Source: a virus
Strand: one strand, 5' to 3'
IMG/VR virus record: IMGVR_UViG_3300021170_000006
Location: 1-34,613 of that record
Length of the DNA stretch: 34,613 nt
Numbering within the stretch: the stretch's first letter is position 1; the number at the start of each line of letters is the position of its first letter. This document shows, in pieces, positions 26,752 through 34,613 of the stretch. Below the pieces are notes generated by a model. The model was not told where the DNA came from, searched no databases, and saw nothing but the letters and a program-made list of their open reading frames with translations. The position numbers and the translations under genes are program-made.

Positions 26752-27480
26752 ATGTCCATATTAACCATAGCTCAAAACGTAGCAACGGAAGCACATTTTA
26801 ATGCTCCGAGCACAATTGTAGGTAATGTTGATCCAACTTCTCAATTGTTGTTACTTTTAATTAAGAGAGCCACTACCGACATTTCTAATTCATTTAGATG
26901 GAGTGGACTTGTTAAGCAAGGGACGTTTAATTTTGTTAATAACCAAACCAATTATACGTTAGCCTCTGATTATAAAGAATATATCCCAATGACCATGTGG
27001 GATTATACAACTCGTCGCCCTATTATCGCCCCTATTGATGCTGAAGATTATGGAATTCAAACAAACTATTTGATTACCAGTGGTATCGATAAAATGGCCT
27101 ATTTTTATGGAAATCAGGTCTATATCACACCGGTTCCAAGCAATACCGATACAATTAATTATTCTTATAAAACCAATAATATTTTTAAAAGTTCAGGTGG
27201 AAGTGGTCAGACAACTATTATAGCTGATACCGATACAACAATCGTTCCTGAATACCTTGTCGAATTAAGCACTAAGCTTCGATACTTAGTCTCTAAAGGT
27301 CTTATAACCCCAGAACTTTATCAAGCATCTTATGAAAAGCTTGATTTTGAGGAGCAATTACAAGCCGCGCAAAAAGCGGATGGTATGGGTCAAAAAGGCA
27401 CTATTAACATGAATACGGGAGGGAATGCTTACTGGAAAGCAGCTTATACACAAGATTCTAACTTTCCACAAACGAGTTAA
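26752..27480 (+). CDS. Head-tail adaptor / tail accessory protein
   Basis: A 242-residue protein with an N-terminal helical region (I-A-Q-N-V-A-T-E-A-H-F-N-A-P-S-T-I-V-G), then L-I-K-R-A-T-T-D-I-S-N-S-F-R-W-S and a beta part with N-Y-T-L-A-S-D-Y-K-E-Y-I-P. This resembles the P22 gp4/T7 gp11-type connector proteins seen after the capsid module in podophages of alphaproteobacteria. It would link the portal to the tail nozzle. Confidence 0.62.
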   Translation: MSILTIAQNVATEAHFNAPSTIVGNVDPTSQLLLLLIKRATTDISNSFRWSGLVKQGTFNFVNNQTNYTLASDYKEYIPMTMWDYTTRRPIIAPIDAEDYGIQTNYLITSGIDKMAYFYGNQVYITPVPSNTDTINYSYKTNNIFKSSGGSGQTTIIADTDTTIVPEYLVELSTKLRYLVSKGLITPELYQASYEKLDFEEQLQAAQKADGMGQKGTINMNTGGNAYWKAAYTQDSNFPQTS

Positions 27481-27482
27481 GC

Positions 27483-28997
27483 ATGCCTCAATCCTTACAA
27501 ACCATACCAGCGCCTGTAGGGGGGTGGACTACCACCAGCGCCAATGTTGTGGATTTGCCAAACTTATTTGCCTTTGGGTTTTATGGGGATTCATTACAGT
27601 CCAAACCAAATACCGCGCTTATTTTAGATAATCTTATCCCAGCGCCTGGTTACGTAACCAATAGGCTAGGTGCTAGCACCTTTGCAACTGGTGTTGGAAT
27701 GGGGAATGTTGACTCTCTTTTTGAGTTAAAAGCAGGGACAGTTAATAAGTTTATAGCGGCGTCAGGGGGGGCTTTTTATGATATCACCGCCGGAGGAACA
27801 GCAACTTTACTTGCTTCAGGTTTTAATAGTAACCAGTGGGTGGGTACTTCTTTTGATGGGGAGTTAGCGCTTGTTAATGGGATAGACCACCCACAAACCT
27901 ATAATGGGACTTCCATTTCACCCCTTACTATCTCTGGTCCAGCCAGTGTTAATAACTTAATAGCGGTAAAGACTTATCAGGAAAGAACGTATTACGCCTT
28001 AAAAAACTCCCAAAGTTTTTGGTATACAACTGCAGGCGGAATTGGCGGATCTTTAACTGAGTTTCCATTAGGTGAGGTTGGTAATTTTGGCGGCAATCTT
28101 ATAGGCATTGAAGTTCTTACTACAGATGGTGGGACGGGAATGCAGGATTATATCTGCTTTTTCATGTCTACGGGCGAAATCATTATGTATTCGGGTAATG
28201 ACCCTGGAAATAACTTTTCAATAGTCGGTATTTATGTATCAGGACGGCCTATAAATCAAAGGGGTATTATAAAATATGGCCCTGATGTTTTGGTAATTAC
28301 CGATTCTGGGTACATCACTCTTTCGTCATTATTGCCATTAAGCTACGGAAAAGATAATACCGCGCTTGGGTATGCTATAAGGGGTGCCGCTAGTGCTGCT
28401 GTCCAAGCCTTTGGATCTAGTTTTGGGTGGCAAGCTATCGTATCGCCTTGCAATAACTTATTATTAATAAACGTTCCTCAAAACAATAACACCTTTGTAC
28501 AACATGTCTTAAATACCAATACAACCGGATGGTGTAGGTTTACTAATCTTAACGCCCGTTGTTGGTGTAATTTTAGTGAGACTTTATATTTCGGGGGCAC
28601 AAATGGCACTGTTTATATGTACGGCCCTAACTATACAGATTATGGGTCTAATGCAACCTATATTTATCAGTCTTTAAATTTAAGGTTATCAGCTGGCCAA
28701 GCTCAAACGGCTGGTATACGGCCTAGACTACTTTTTAATGGCCAAGCAACTCTTTCAATTCAACAATCTGTAGATTTACAGCAATTAAGTCCATCCTACT
28801 CCATTTCATATACGCCCAATGGAGCAGTTTGGGGCGATCCGTGGGGATCGCCTTGGGCGTCACCTACTTCCATAACCAATTACCTTAATTTCAATAATAC
28901 CGGTTATCTCTTCAGCGTTTATCTAACCATTACGACCGGCGCGCAGTTGTTTTTTTATGAAACAGACTTCGTTCTTAACAGCGCAGCGAGGATTTAA
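27483..28997 (+). CDS. Tail nozzle / stabilisation protein (P22 gp10 or T7 gp12 type)
   Basis: A 504-residue protein with strands suggesting a beta-propeller-like fold: repeated hydrophobic-Gly strands, Y-Q-E-R-T-Y-Y-A-L-K-N-S-Q-S-F-W-Y, L-L-P-L-S-Y-G-K, and W-C-R-F-T-N-L-N-A-R-C-W-C-N-F. Size and position directly after the adaptor match the nozzle proteins that close the podophage tail. The C-terminal W-G-D-P-W-G-S-P-W-A-S-P is notable. Assignment by general pattern and context. Confidence 0.62.
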   Translation: MPQSLQTIPAPVGGWTTTSANVVDLPNLFAFGFYGDSLQSKPNTALILDNLIPAPGYVTNRLGASTFATGVGMGNVDSLFELKAGTVNKFIAASGGAFYDITAGGTATLLASGFNSNQWVGTSFDGELALVNGIDHPQTYNGTSISPLTISGPASVNNLIAVKTYQERTYYALKNSQSFWYTTAGGIGGSLTEFPLGEVGNFGGNLIGIEVLTTDGGTGMQDYICFFMSTGEIIMYSGNDPGNNFSIVGIYVSGRPINQRGIIKYGPDVLVITDSGYITLSSLLPLSYGKDNTALGYAIRGAASAAVQAFGSSFGWQAIVSPCNNLLLINVPQNNNTFVQHVLNTNTTGWCRFTNLNARCWCNFSETLYFGGTNGTVYMYGPNYTDYGSNATYIYQSLNLRLSAGQAQTAGIRPRLLFNGQATLSIQQSVDLQQLSPSYSISYTPNGAVWGDPWGSPWASPTSITNYLNFNNTGYLFSVYLTITTGAQLFFYETDFVLNSAARI

Positions 28998-28999
28998 AG

Positions 29000-29455
29000 A
29001 TGGGAGATATTAAAATCAACGATCTTAACCTTCTTAAGCATTGTTATAGGGAAATAATAGGTGAGGAATTTCCTCATGACGGAAATAAATTCCCTGCGGA
29101 TAAGTACGCATGCTTAGGGGAATATCATGAGGATAAAGAGCCTTTTTGGGTGGTTATATTCCATTCCTTTATCAAAAATCATGATTGCATGCTTGAGCTT
29201 TTCATTAACAAGCGCGGGATGTTTAGCAGATCCGCCTTTAAACGAATGGCAGATGTGGTTTTTAACTATGTGTTTTGCCAAGCAAAATTAAATAGATGCT
29301 CTGTTCAGGTGAGAAAAAGCAATAAGCCATCGATGCGTTTAGCAAGGGCTTGGGGTTTTGAATTCGAGGGGATAAAGACCAACGGTTATGAGCCGCCGCG
29401 TATGGAAGATATGTATCTTTTTGGTCTTTTAAAAAGTAACTGCAAGTGGATTTAG
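29000..29455 (+). CDS. GNAT-like acetyltransferase
   Basis: A 151-residue protein whose C-terminal half follows the GNAT pattern: V-Q-V-R-K-S-N-K-P-S-M-R-L-A-R-A-W-G-F, then F-E-G-I (the N-x-x-S/A-x-R-L-A-x-x-x-G-F motif for the last helix and strand). The acetyl-CoA P-loop region (R-G-M-F-S-R-S-A-F-K-R) is weak, so activity is uncertain. GAGGAT precedes the ATG. GNAT-like genes do occur between tail and ejection genes in some podophages; virion or host protein modification is possible. Confidence 0.65.
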   Translation: MGDIKINDLNLLKHCYREIIGEEFPHDGNKFPADKYACLGEYHEDKEPFWVVIFHSFIKNHDCMLELFINKRGMFSRSAFKRMADVVFNYVFCQAKLNRCSVQVRKSNKPSMRLARAWGFEFEGIKTNGYEPPRMEDMYLFGLLKSNCKWI

Positions 29456-29459
29456 GGTA

Positions 29460-30587
29460 ATGGAAAATATCATTCATTTTTATACGCTGTATACGTTAGC
29501 TACGCTTGCTTATAGCCTTTTTAAATCCGTAAAGAAAAAGAGATTTAAAGATGATTTGTTAATTGCTCGTGGTGGTGGTGGTAAGGGTGGAGGCAGTAGT
29601 TCGCCTACTCCACCTGCCGCTCCAGACCCAAGTCAAACGGCATCAGCGCAAACGGGTAGTAACGTGCAAACCGCACAAGCAAATGCTTTGCTGGAAAATC
29701 CAACTGTACAATCTCCCTATGGTACTATCTCTTACGATACTAACCAACAAGGTATAGATACCTCAGCCACCAATTTGAATGTATCAAGACCAACTCAAAC
29801 CATTACATTAAGCCCACAAGAGCAAACTTTATTTAATGCAAGTATGGGGATAGGCGGGACTTTAGCTGGTGCCGGTCAACAAACAGCGAATTATTTGGCG
29901 CAAAACCCCATATTTAATCCAACATATACCGCCGTTCCCACATCAATTAATCTTTCGGGGGTTGATCAAGTACCTAACCAGAATACATATCTTGCTGAAA
30001 ATAATCAGGTTAAAAATGCTGTTTATCAGCAAGGTTTATCTCTTATACAGCCACAATTAGATCAGCAAAAACAGCAGCTACAAGATCAATTAATTGCCTC
30101 TGGTAATCCTATTGATAGCCCTGAATATCAACATCAAATGAGTATTTTTAATACTCAATATAATCAGGCTCTTTCTAATCTAGCTGATCAGGCAACAGTG
30201 CAAGGATATAACACGCAAAGCCAACTATATAATAATGAATTAGCTGGTATTAATGCTCAATACCAACAAGCCTATGCACCATATACAGCGGCTCAAACCG
30301 TAGCGAATAATGCTATTGGAACACAAAGCTCTATTTATAATCAAAACCTTAATATGCTATCAGCGCTTTTAAGGGGAAGCCCCGCAATTACATCACCAAC
30401 ATCCACTGGTTATAACCCTTCAAGTATTACGCCAACCAATGTGGGTCAAATTACTAACGAGGGATATCAAAACCAATTAGCGGCTTATAACATTGGAAAC
30501 GCCAATAACAATGCATATAACTCAGGTCTTTTTAGTATAGGTGCCCAGGCGGCTGCTCCTCTCATAAATGGAATGTTTAGCTTATAG
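29460..30587 (+). CDS. Internal virion / DNA ejection protein (T7 gp14-like position)
   Basis: A 375-residue protein. N-terminal hydrophobic segment (about 4-20), basic K-S-V-K-K-K-R-F-K, then a Gly-rich stretch (A-R-G-G-G-G-K-G-G-G), and a long Gln/Asn/Ala-rich helical body (L-I-Q-P-Q-L-D-Q-Q-K-Q-Q-L-Q-D-Q-L). Composition and location, first of three large genes after the tail nozzle, fit ejection proteins that form a channel through the cell envelope. Confidence 0.65.
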   Translation: MENIIHFYTLYTLATLAYSLFKSVKKKRFKDDLLIARGGGGKGGGSSSPTPPAAPDPSQTASAQTGSNVQTAQANALLENPTVQSPYGTISYDTNQQGIDTSATNLNVSRPTQTITLSPQEQTLFNASMGIGGTLAGAGQQTANYLAQNPIFNPTYTAVPTSINLSGVDQVPNQNTYLAENNQVKNAVYQQGLSLIQPQLDQQKQQLQDQLIASGNPIDSPEYQHQMSIFNTQYNQALSNLADQATVQGYNTQSQLYNNELAGINAQYQQAYAPYTAAQTVANNAIGTQSSIYNQNLNMLSALLRGSPAITSPTSTGYNPSSITPTNVGQITNEGYQNQLAAYNIGNANNNAYNSGLFSIGAQAAAPLINGMFSL

Positions 30588-30596
30588 GAAAATGAA

Positions 30597-32159
30597 ATGC
30601 CCGATATAAATCCAAATATCCCTCAAAATGTAATTCCCGTAGCTAACGTAGGGCTTATGAGTCCTATTCAGGGCATAACTCCTCAAGCTCCGCCCCCACA
30701 GCCTATATCACCTTTTCCTATTGGTAGGGGTGTGTCGACAAATGGGGATATGGATCCCTATACCTTTATGTCTCAACAGCAAGAGTTAAATAGTCTTTAC
30801 AACTCTGCATTAACACCTCAAACGCCTGAAAGAAGCTGGACACAAGGTTTAGCGCGTGTTCTTCAATCCGCGTTTGCTGGTTATAAGCAAGCGCAATTGA
30901 ACAATAATATGCAAACTTATAAACAAAATAAATCCGCTGATATGGTGACTTTGGCCAATTATCTTAAAAATCCGCAATCCGGTGATTTTGGAAGTATGGT
31001 TGGAGGTTTACACGATCCATCTACTCAAAATCTGGCCTTTAACTTTATGCAAGGGCAGCAAAAGTTACAGCAAGAGATGGGTATGCAAACCTTTAAAAAT
31101 AATCTTGATATGCAAAGGGATTCTGCAAAATTACAAACACAATCGGCATTAGATCCAACCCGTCAGGCTCAAGTAAATTTGGGGAACATCAATGATTCTA
31201 TAAATGGACTGCAGCAGCAAATATTAAAAGAACAAGATCCATCTACTAAAAAGGGATATCAAGATACCCTTCAACAATTGCTAACTAAGCGCGACATTCT
31301 TGATCAACAGGTTAAAGAAGGAAAAGGATTATCCCCAGATCCGCTTGCTGCAAGTAAAGCTAAAGCTATGGATTTTATGGCTAGGGGCGGAAAGCTTGAA
31401 GATTTACCCGCTGATCAAGCATATGCATTAAATCCTCAAGCCTATAATCAAGGGCTATCAACATCAAATACCACCGCGGATGCTGATATCAAAGCATTTA
31501 AAGATGCATTTAAATCTTCCCGAGATCTTCACGCACAAGGACAGCAAGTATTGCAGGATTTAGCGTCTAACCCTGATTTAACAACAGGTGCAGGGGCTGA
31601 AACTTTCACTAAGGCTAGAGCAGTTTTAAATAATGTTTTGCCTGGAGTTGATAAAAATTTGGGATCTCAAGAGCAATTCCAAGAAGCCGTTAATAATTTA
31701 TTGCCATCGGCATTAGGGCGTTTGAAAGCACAAGGTGTTCAAATCAGATCTCCTCAGATCATTAATAACGTAGCCAAGGCATTAGTTCCTAATATGGGAA
31801 CTTCTAAAGAAGGTATTCAATCGATACTTGAACTTCAGGATGTAAATCATAAGCAAATGGAAAAAGCCAATAATAATGTTTCCGAGATCGAATCTTATGC
31901 GCGAACGCATCCATTTTTTGATAAGAATGCGGCTTTTCAGGGATTACAACAACATCTTGATCAAGACATGCAAAAAGCGTCATTGGTTTATGCCAACCAA
32001 AAACTTGCACCTCAAGGTAAACAACTAATCATAAACCCTCAATATGATCCTGAGGTTGGCGGAACAAATCAATATATGCTCGCGCCGTTAAATCCACAGC
32101 CTCAGCCACAAGCCACGCCAGAGGCCCAACCAACACCTGATCAGCAGTCACAAGGATAG
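30597..32159 (+). CDS. Internal virion / DNA ejection protein
   Basis: A 520-residue protein, Pro-rich at both ends, helical and Gln/Asn-rich in between (M-Q-G-Q-Q-K-L-Q-Q-E-M-G-M-Q-T-F). A segment Q-G-L-A-R-V-L-Q-S-A-F-A-G-Y-K-Q-A-Q (about 79-96) resembles those in ejection proteins of other podophages, and residues about 300-440 look like a conserved helical domain. AGGAAAA precedes the ATG. Placed between the other two ejection-type genes. Confidence 0.65.
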   Translation: MPDINPNIPQNVIPVANVGLMSPIQGITPQAPPPQPISPFPIGRGVSTNGDMDPYTFMSQQQELNSLYNSALTPQTPERSWTQGLARVLQSAFAGYKQAQLNNNMQTYKQNKSADMVTLANYLKNPQSGDFGSMVGGLHDPSTQNLAFNFMQGQQKLQQEMGMQTFKNNLDMQRDSAKLQTQSALDPTRQAQVNLGNINDSINGLQQQILKEQDPSTKKGYQDTLQQLLTKRDILDQQVKEGKGLSPDPLAASKAKAMDFMARGGKLEDLPADQAYALNPQAYNQGLSTSNTTADADIKAFKDAFKSSRDLHAQGQQVLQDLASNPDLTTGAGAETFTKARAVLNNVLPGVDKNLGSQEQFQEAVNNLLPSALGRLKAQGVQIRSPQIINNVAKALVPNMGTSKEGIQSILELQDVNHKQMEKANNNVSEIESYARTHPFFDKNAAFQGLQQHLDQDMQKASLVYANQKLAPQGKQLIINPQYDPEVGGTNQYMLAPLNPQPQPQATPEAQPTPDQQSQG

Positions 32160-32163
32160 ATAA

Positions 32164-34613
32164 ATGTCTTCAGCAATTAGTGATGTTTTACAGAATCCTA
32201 AAGAAGAATCTTCTTCTTCCGATAGTTGGCTTGGTAAAATAGGTAACCTTTTATCTAGTGCCGCAAGCTCAACTGAGGATGCCTTAAGTTCAGCAAAAGA
32301 TTCCCTTACTGGAAATGGAGATAATCTTTTAAATCGGGGCATGTATTCTCTTAACAAAGGGATGGCATTTTTGCCAGATGCTTTAGTTAATGCTCTTTCT
32401 AAAGGAGTTGGACTTGGTAATGTAATTCCACATGATCCCATAGAATCCGCGATGCGTAAAATTGGAGCTATTCAAGATTTACCATCGGCATCAACAACTC
32501 CTCAAAAATTGGCTGAAGGAGCGGGTAGTGCTATTGGATCATCTATTTTACCGCTTGGGGTAGGAGCTGCAGGCGAAGCGGCTGGTACGATAGGGCAAGC
32601 TTTAGGTAAAGCATTGCTTGGAACCGATGCTCCTCTTACCTCAGCATCCCAGCTAGCCAATCCTACAGCCGCCGCTACTCTTGGCGCTACAGTTGCACCT
32701 GTAGCTGCTAAACCAGCTATAGAAAATTATACCCAGAATCCTTTAACCCGAGGGGCTCTTGAACTTGGATCGTCGGCGGTAGGCGGTGGGTTAGCAGGAG
32801 CATTAACAAATATGTTAATGAAATCTCCTGAAACATTACCATTGGTTACCGAGGCGCAGCGTCAAATTCCAGGCACTCCTGAGGCGCGAGATTTAGAAAG
32901 CAAACAGCTTTCATTAATTAGCAGATCACCAAAGGCCGCGGATGCTGTAGATAAAATTTCTTCGAATCAGCAGGATGCGATTATCAATAATCTTCAATCT
33001 GGCGCATCCGGTATGAAAGGAGAAGATGTTAAAGATGCCATCGTTACGGCTGTTCAAAAATTAAAAGATGAAAAGTCTCAGGCTTATCAACAAGGTATGA
33101 AATCTGTTGCAGAACAAAGCGAAAGACCAGAAGGACAACCATTACCATTAACAAATACAGAAGCTGCCGTTAATGATCTTTTGGGTCAAAAATCAAGTGG
33201 TGGAAAGATCTCAAAAACTATAGCACCTATTTTAGATCAAATTAAAGAAAATCAAAATGGAAGCTTACCTGAAATAGCGGATACAGCTAGTGACATTAGT
33301 AAACCTACTCACCCTATTTCAGGATTACAGCTCGGTCAAAAAGAACAATACGCCGCGGGTAAAATTGCCCAAGCTTATGCTGAAGATATTGAGGCGGCTT
33401 ATCCTGGGTTTAAAGCCGTTAATGAACAATATGGCGATCATATGCGCCAACTTGAGAACATTTTGCAAGGACCAGTTGGTAAAGAAGCTAAGTTAGCTGA
33501 TCAATCTCCCTCAAAAGTATTTAAAGATATTTTTGAAAAGGCCGATCCTGAATTACAAACTCAGCTTCAACAAGTTATTCCCGCTCCACTCTATAAACAA
33601 GCTTCTCAGCAATATCTTTCTAATGTAGTAGATACAACCGCCGATCAAACTCCTCTAAAAGGTATGAATAATACCAATAGAGTTGATCAAATGCAGCGTA
33701 TTGGCAATATCCTTAAAAACAAGACTTTGCCTGAAACTCTTCCTGCAGCTGAACAAAAAACAGCAGATCAAGCAATTAGAGATATTCAACAGAATATGAC
33801 TGGGCAAACAAAAGCCCCATACATTCTTAATTCACGAATAGATAATTCAACGCCTGTATTTAGTAGTGGCCAATCATTGGCTGTAGCTCAACATCCCGTC
33901 GGAGCATTAGCAAAAATTGGTGATACATTAATGGGTGGACCCATTAAAAACAATCTTCAATATAATGAAATGATGGGGGCTGGAACTCCTGCAAGTCAAA
34001 TTGCAACCTCAGCAGGACAAAACGCCGCAAGGCTTGGTCAAAGAGCCGCTGAAGTTGATTCTATGAATGCACATTCAAAGCCTCAACCTCAACAAGTTGG
34101 TTCTCAAGTGGCTTTACCTATTACTCCCCAATCACCCAGTTCGATGGATGATTACATGAATTCCCTTGGTATTCGTGGGGATAAGGCACAAGGTCAAATC
34201 CAAATGCAAAAGCCAGGAAGTTCGATGGATGATTACATGAATTCCCTTGGTATTCGTGGGGATAAATCGCCAACCGTTGCGGATAAGGGACCTTTACCAG
34301 CCCTAACTGACGACCAATTAAATTTCTTATCCAAAAAGATTAAAAGCGGGGATTTTAAACCCCTAGCTCATTTTGATGACGCTTATAAAGATTACCAAGA
34401 TCAAATCAAAAATAATCCATATCAAGGTTTAATGGATTCATTACGTGATAGGGAATCCCGCGGTAATTATCAAGCTGTTAACAAACAAGGATTTATAGGC
34501 GCTTATCAAATGGGCGCTCAGGCCTTAGAAGACATTGGATTATTAAAACCAGGTGCTTCTAAGTTTGGCAATCAGATTTTATCTAATCCCAATGCTTGGA
34601 ATATCAACGGTGG
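32164..34613 (+). CDS. Large ejection protein with C-terminal transglycosylase (N-terminal 816 residues; ends at 380)
   Basis: ATG 32164 with AAGGATAG; the frame is open to the window end and continues at position 3 of the left end, giving 900 residues. Residues about 115-235 have Gly/Ala-rich hydrophobic stretches that could insert in membranes. The middle is helical and Gln-rich. Residues about 659-701 include a duplicated 16-residue peptide (S-S-M-D-D-Y-M-N-S-L-G-I-R-G-D-K). From about residue 755 comes the transglycosylase domain with catalytic-type Glu at 764 (D-R-E-S-R-G-N-Y). T7 gp16 carries its transglycosylase at the N-terminus; here it is C-terminal. Confidence 0.85.
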   Translation, partial: MSSAISDVLQNPKEESSSSDSWLGKIGNLLSSAASSTEDALSSAKDSLTGNGDNLLNRGMYSLNKGMAFLPDALVNALSKGVGLGNVIPHDPIESAMRKIGAIQDLPSASTTPQKLAEGAGSAIGSSILPLGVGAAGEAAGTIGQALGKALLGTDAPLTSASQLANPTAAATLGATVAPVAAKPAIENYTQNPLTRGALELGSSAVGGGLAGALTNMLMKSPETLPLVTEAQRQIPGTPEARDLESKQLSLISRSPKAADAVDKISSNQQDAIINNLQSGASGMKGEDVKDAIVTAVQKLKDEKSQAYQQGMKSVAEQSERPEGQPLPLTNTEAAVNDLLGQKSSGGKISKTIAPILDQIKENQNGSLPEIADTASDISKPTHPISGLQLGQKEQYAAGKIAQAYAEDIEAAYPGFKAVNEQYGDHMRQLENILQGPVGKEAKLADQSPSKVFKDIFEKADPELQTQLQQVIPAPLYKQASQQYLSNVVDTTADQTPLKGMNNTNRVDQMQRIGNILKNKTLPETLPAAEQKTADQAIRDIQQNMTGQTKAPYILNSRIDNSTPVFSSGQSLAVAQHPVGALAKIGDTLMGGPIKNNLQYNEMMGAGTPASQIATSAGQNAARLGQRAAEVDSMNAHSKPQPQQVGSQVALPITPQSPSSMDDYMNSLGIRGDKAQGQIQMQKPGSSMDDYMNSLGIRGDKSPTVADKGPLPALTDDQLNFLSKKIKSGDFKPLAHFDDAYKDYQDQIKNNPYQGLMDSLRDRESRGNYQAVNKQGFIGAYQMGAQALEDIGLLKPGASKFGNQILSNPNAWNING
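34138..34265 (+). repeat. 47-bp direct repeat within the ejection gene
   Basis: Identical 47-base copies at 34138-34184 and 34219-34265, 81 bases (27 codons) apart, both in frame. They encode the same 15-16 residues. Perfect identity at the DNA level points to a recent duplication or to selection for a repeated protein-binding peptide. Confidence 0.92.
34487..34613. repeat. Terminal direct repeat, right copy
   Basis: Identical to 1-127; see the left copy. After removing one copy the genome circle is 34,486 bp. Confidence 0.95.

Overview
The window is the complete genome of an AT-rich, tailed (podovirus-like) phage, deposited as an opened circle. Bases 1-127 are repeated exactly at 34487-34613, so the unique length is 34,486 bp. 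The last gene (from 32164) runs in frame across the junction and ends at 380. The host is most likely Gram-negative, because the lysis cassette contains an embedded Rz/Rz1-type spanin pair with a lipobox. The terminase, DUF5681-like and portal proteins remind me of phages of alphaproteobacteria, but that is only an impression. I see no integrase, DNA polymerase, primase, helicase or RNA polymerase, so replication and transcription appear to depend on the host.

Layout. (1) 11165-34613 and on to 3758, + strand: replication initiator, T7 endonuclease I-like nuclease, winged-helix regulator, ParB-methyltransferase, packaging (DUF5681-like small subunit, TerL), portal, two Pro/Gln-rich proteins, scaffold, major capsid protein, decoration and tail proteins, a GNAT-like gene, three ejection-type proteins (the last with a transglycosylase domain), tail fibre, then lysis (GH24 endolysin, holin, spanins) closed by a strong terminator at 3739-3765. 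One small - strand gene (13325-13618) sits inside this block. (2) 3784-4660, - strand: three-gene cassette of exported or membrane proteins with near-perfect ribosome binding sites, probably a moron. (3) 4912-6505, + strand: small early or accessory genes. (4) 6571-7912, - strand: six overlapping tiny genes behind a good promoter (7940-7968). (5) 8096-8677, + strand: a stand-alone 41-residue membrane peptide transcript with its own terminator, and two small genes. (6) 8702-10718, - strand: unknown protein, ERF single-strand annealing protein, small genes including a ribbon-helix-helix protein, and tRNA-Asn. (7) 10719-11164: a gene-free control region.

How the parts fit. The initiator (11165-12238) joins a winged-helix N-terminus, a replication-protein middle region and a C-terminal domain like DnaA domain I, the part of DnaA that contacts DnaB. 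Its own coding sequence carries direct repeats and an AT-rich stretch, laid out like the lambda O gene and ori. The phage probably opens its origin and recruits the host helicase this way, with ERF and the endonuclease handling recombination and branched intermediates.

Most notable: the initiator fusion with in-gene origin; a family of six diverged tiny proteins with a V-G/K-x-L-I...F-P core on both strands, joined by a recurring ATGACTAA stop/start overlap; two or three genes that seem to lack ATG/GTG/TTG starts (TerL, the ribbon-helix-helix gene, a helix-turn-helix gene); a tRNA-Asn overlapping the end of a coding sequence; and several perfect inverted repeats at intergenic control points.
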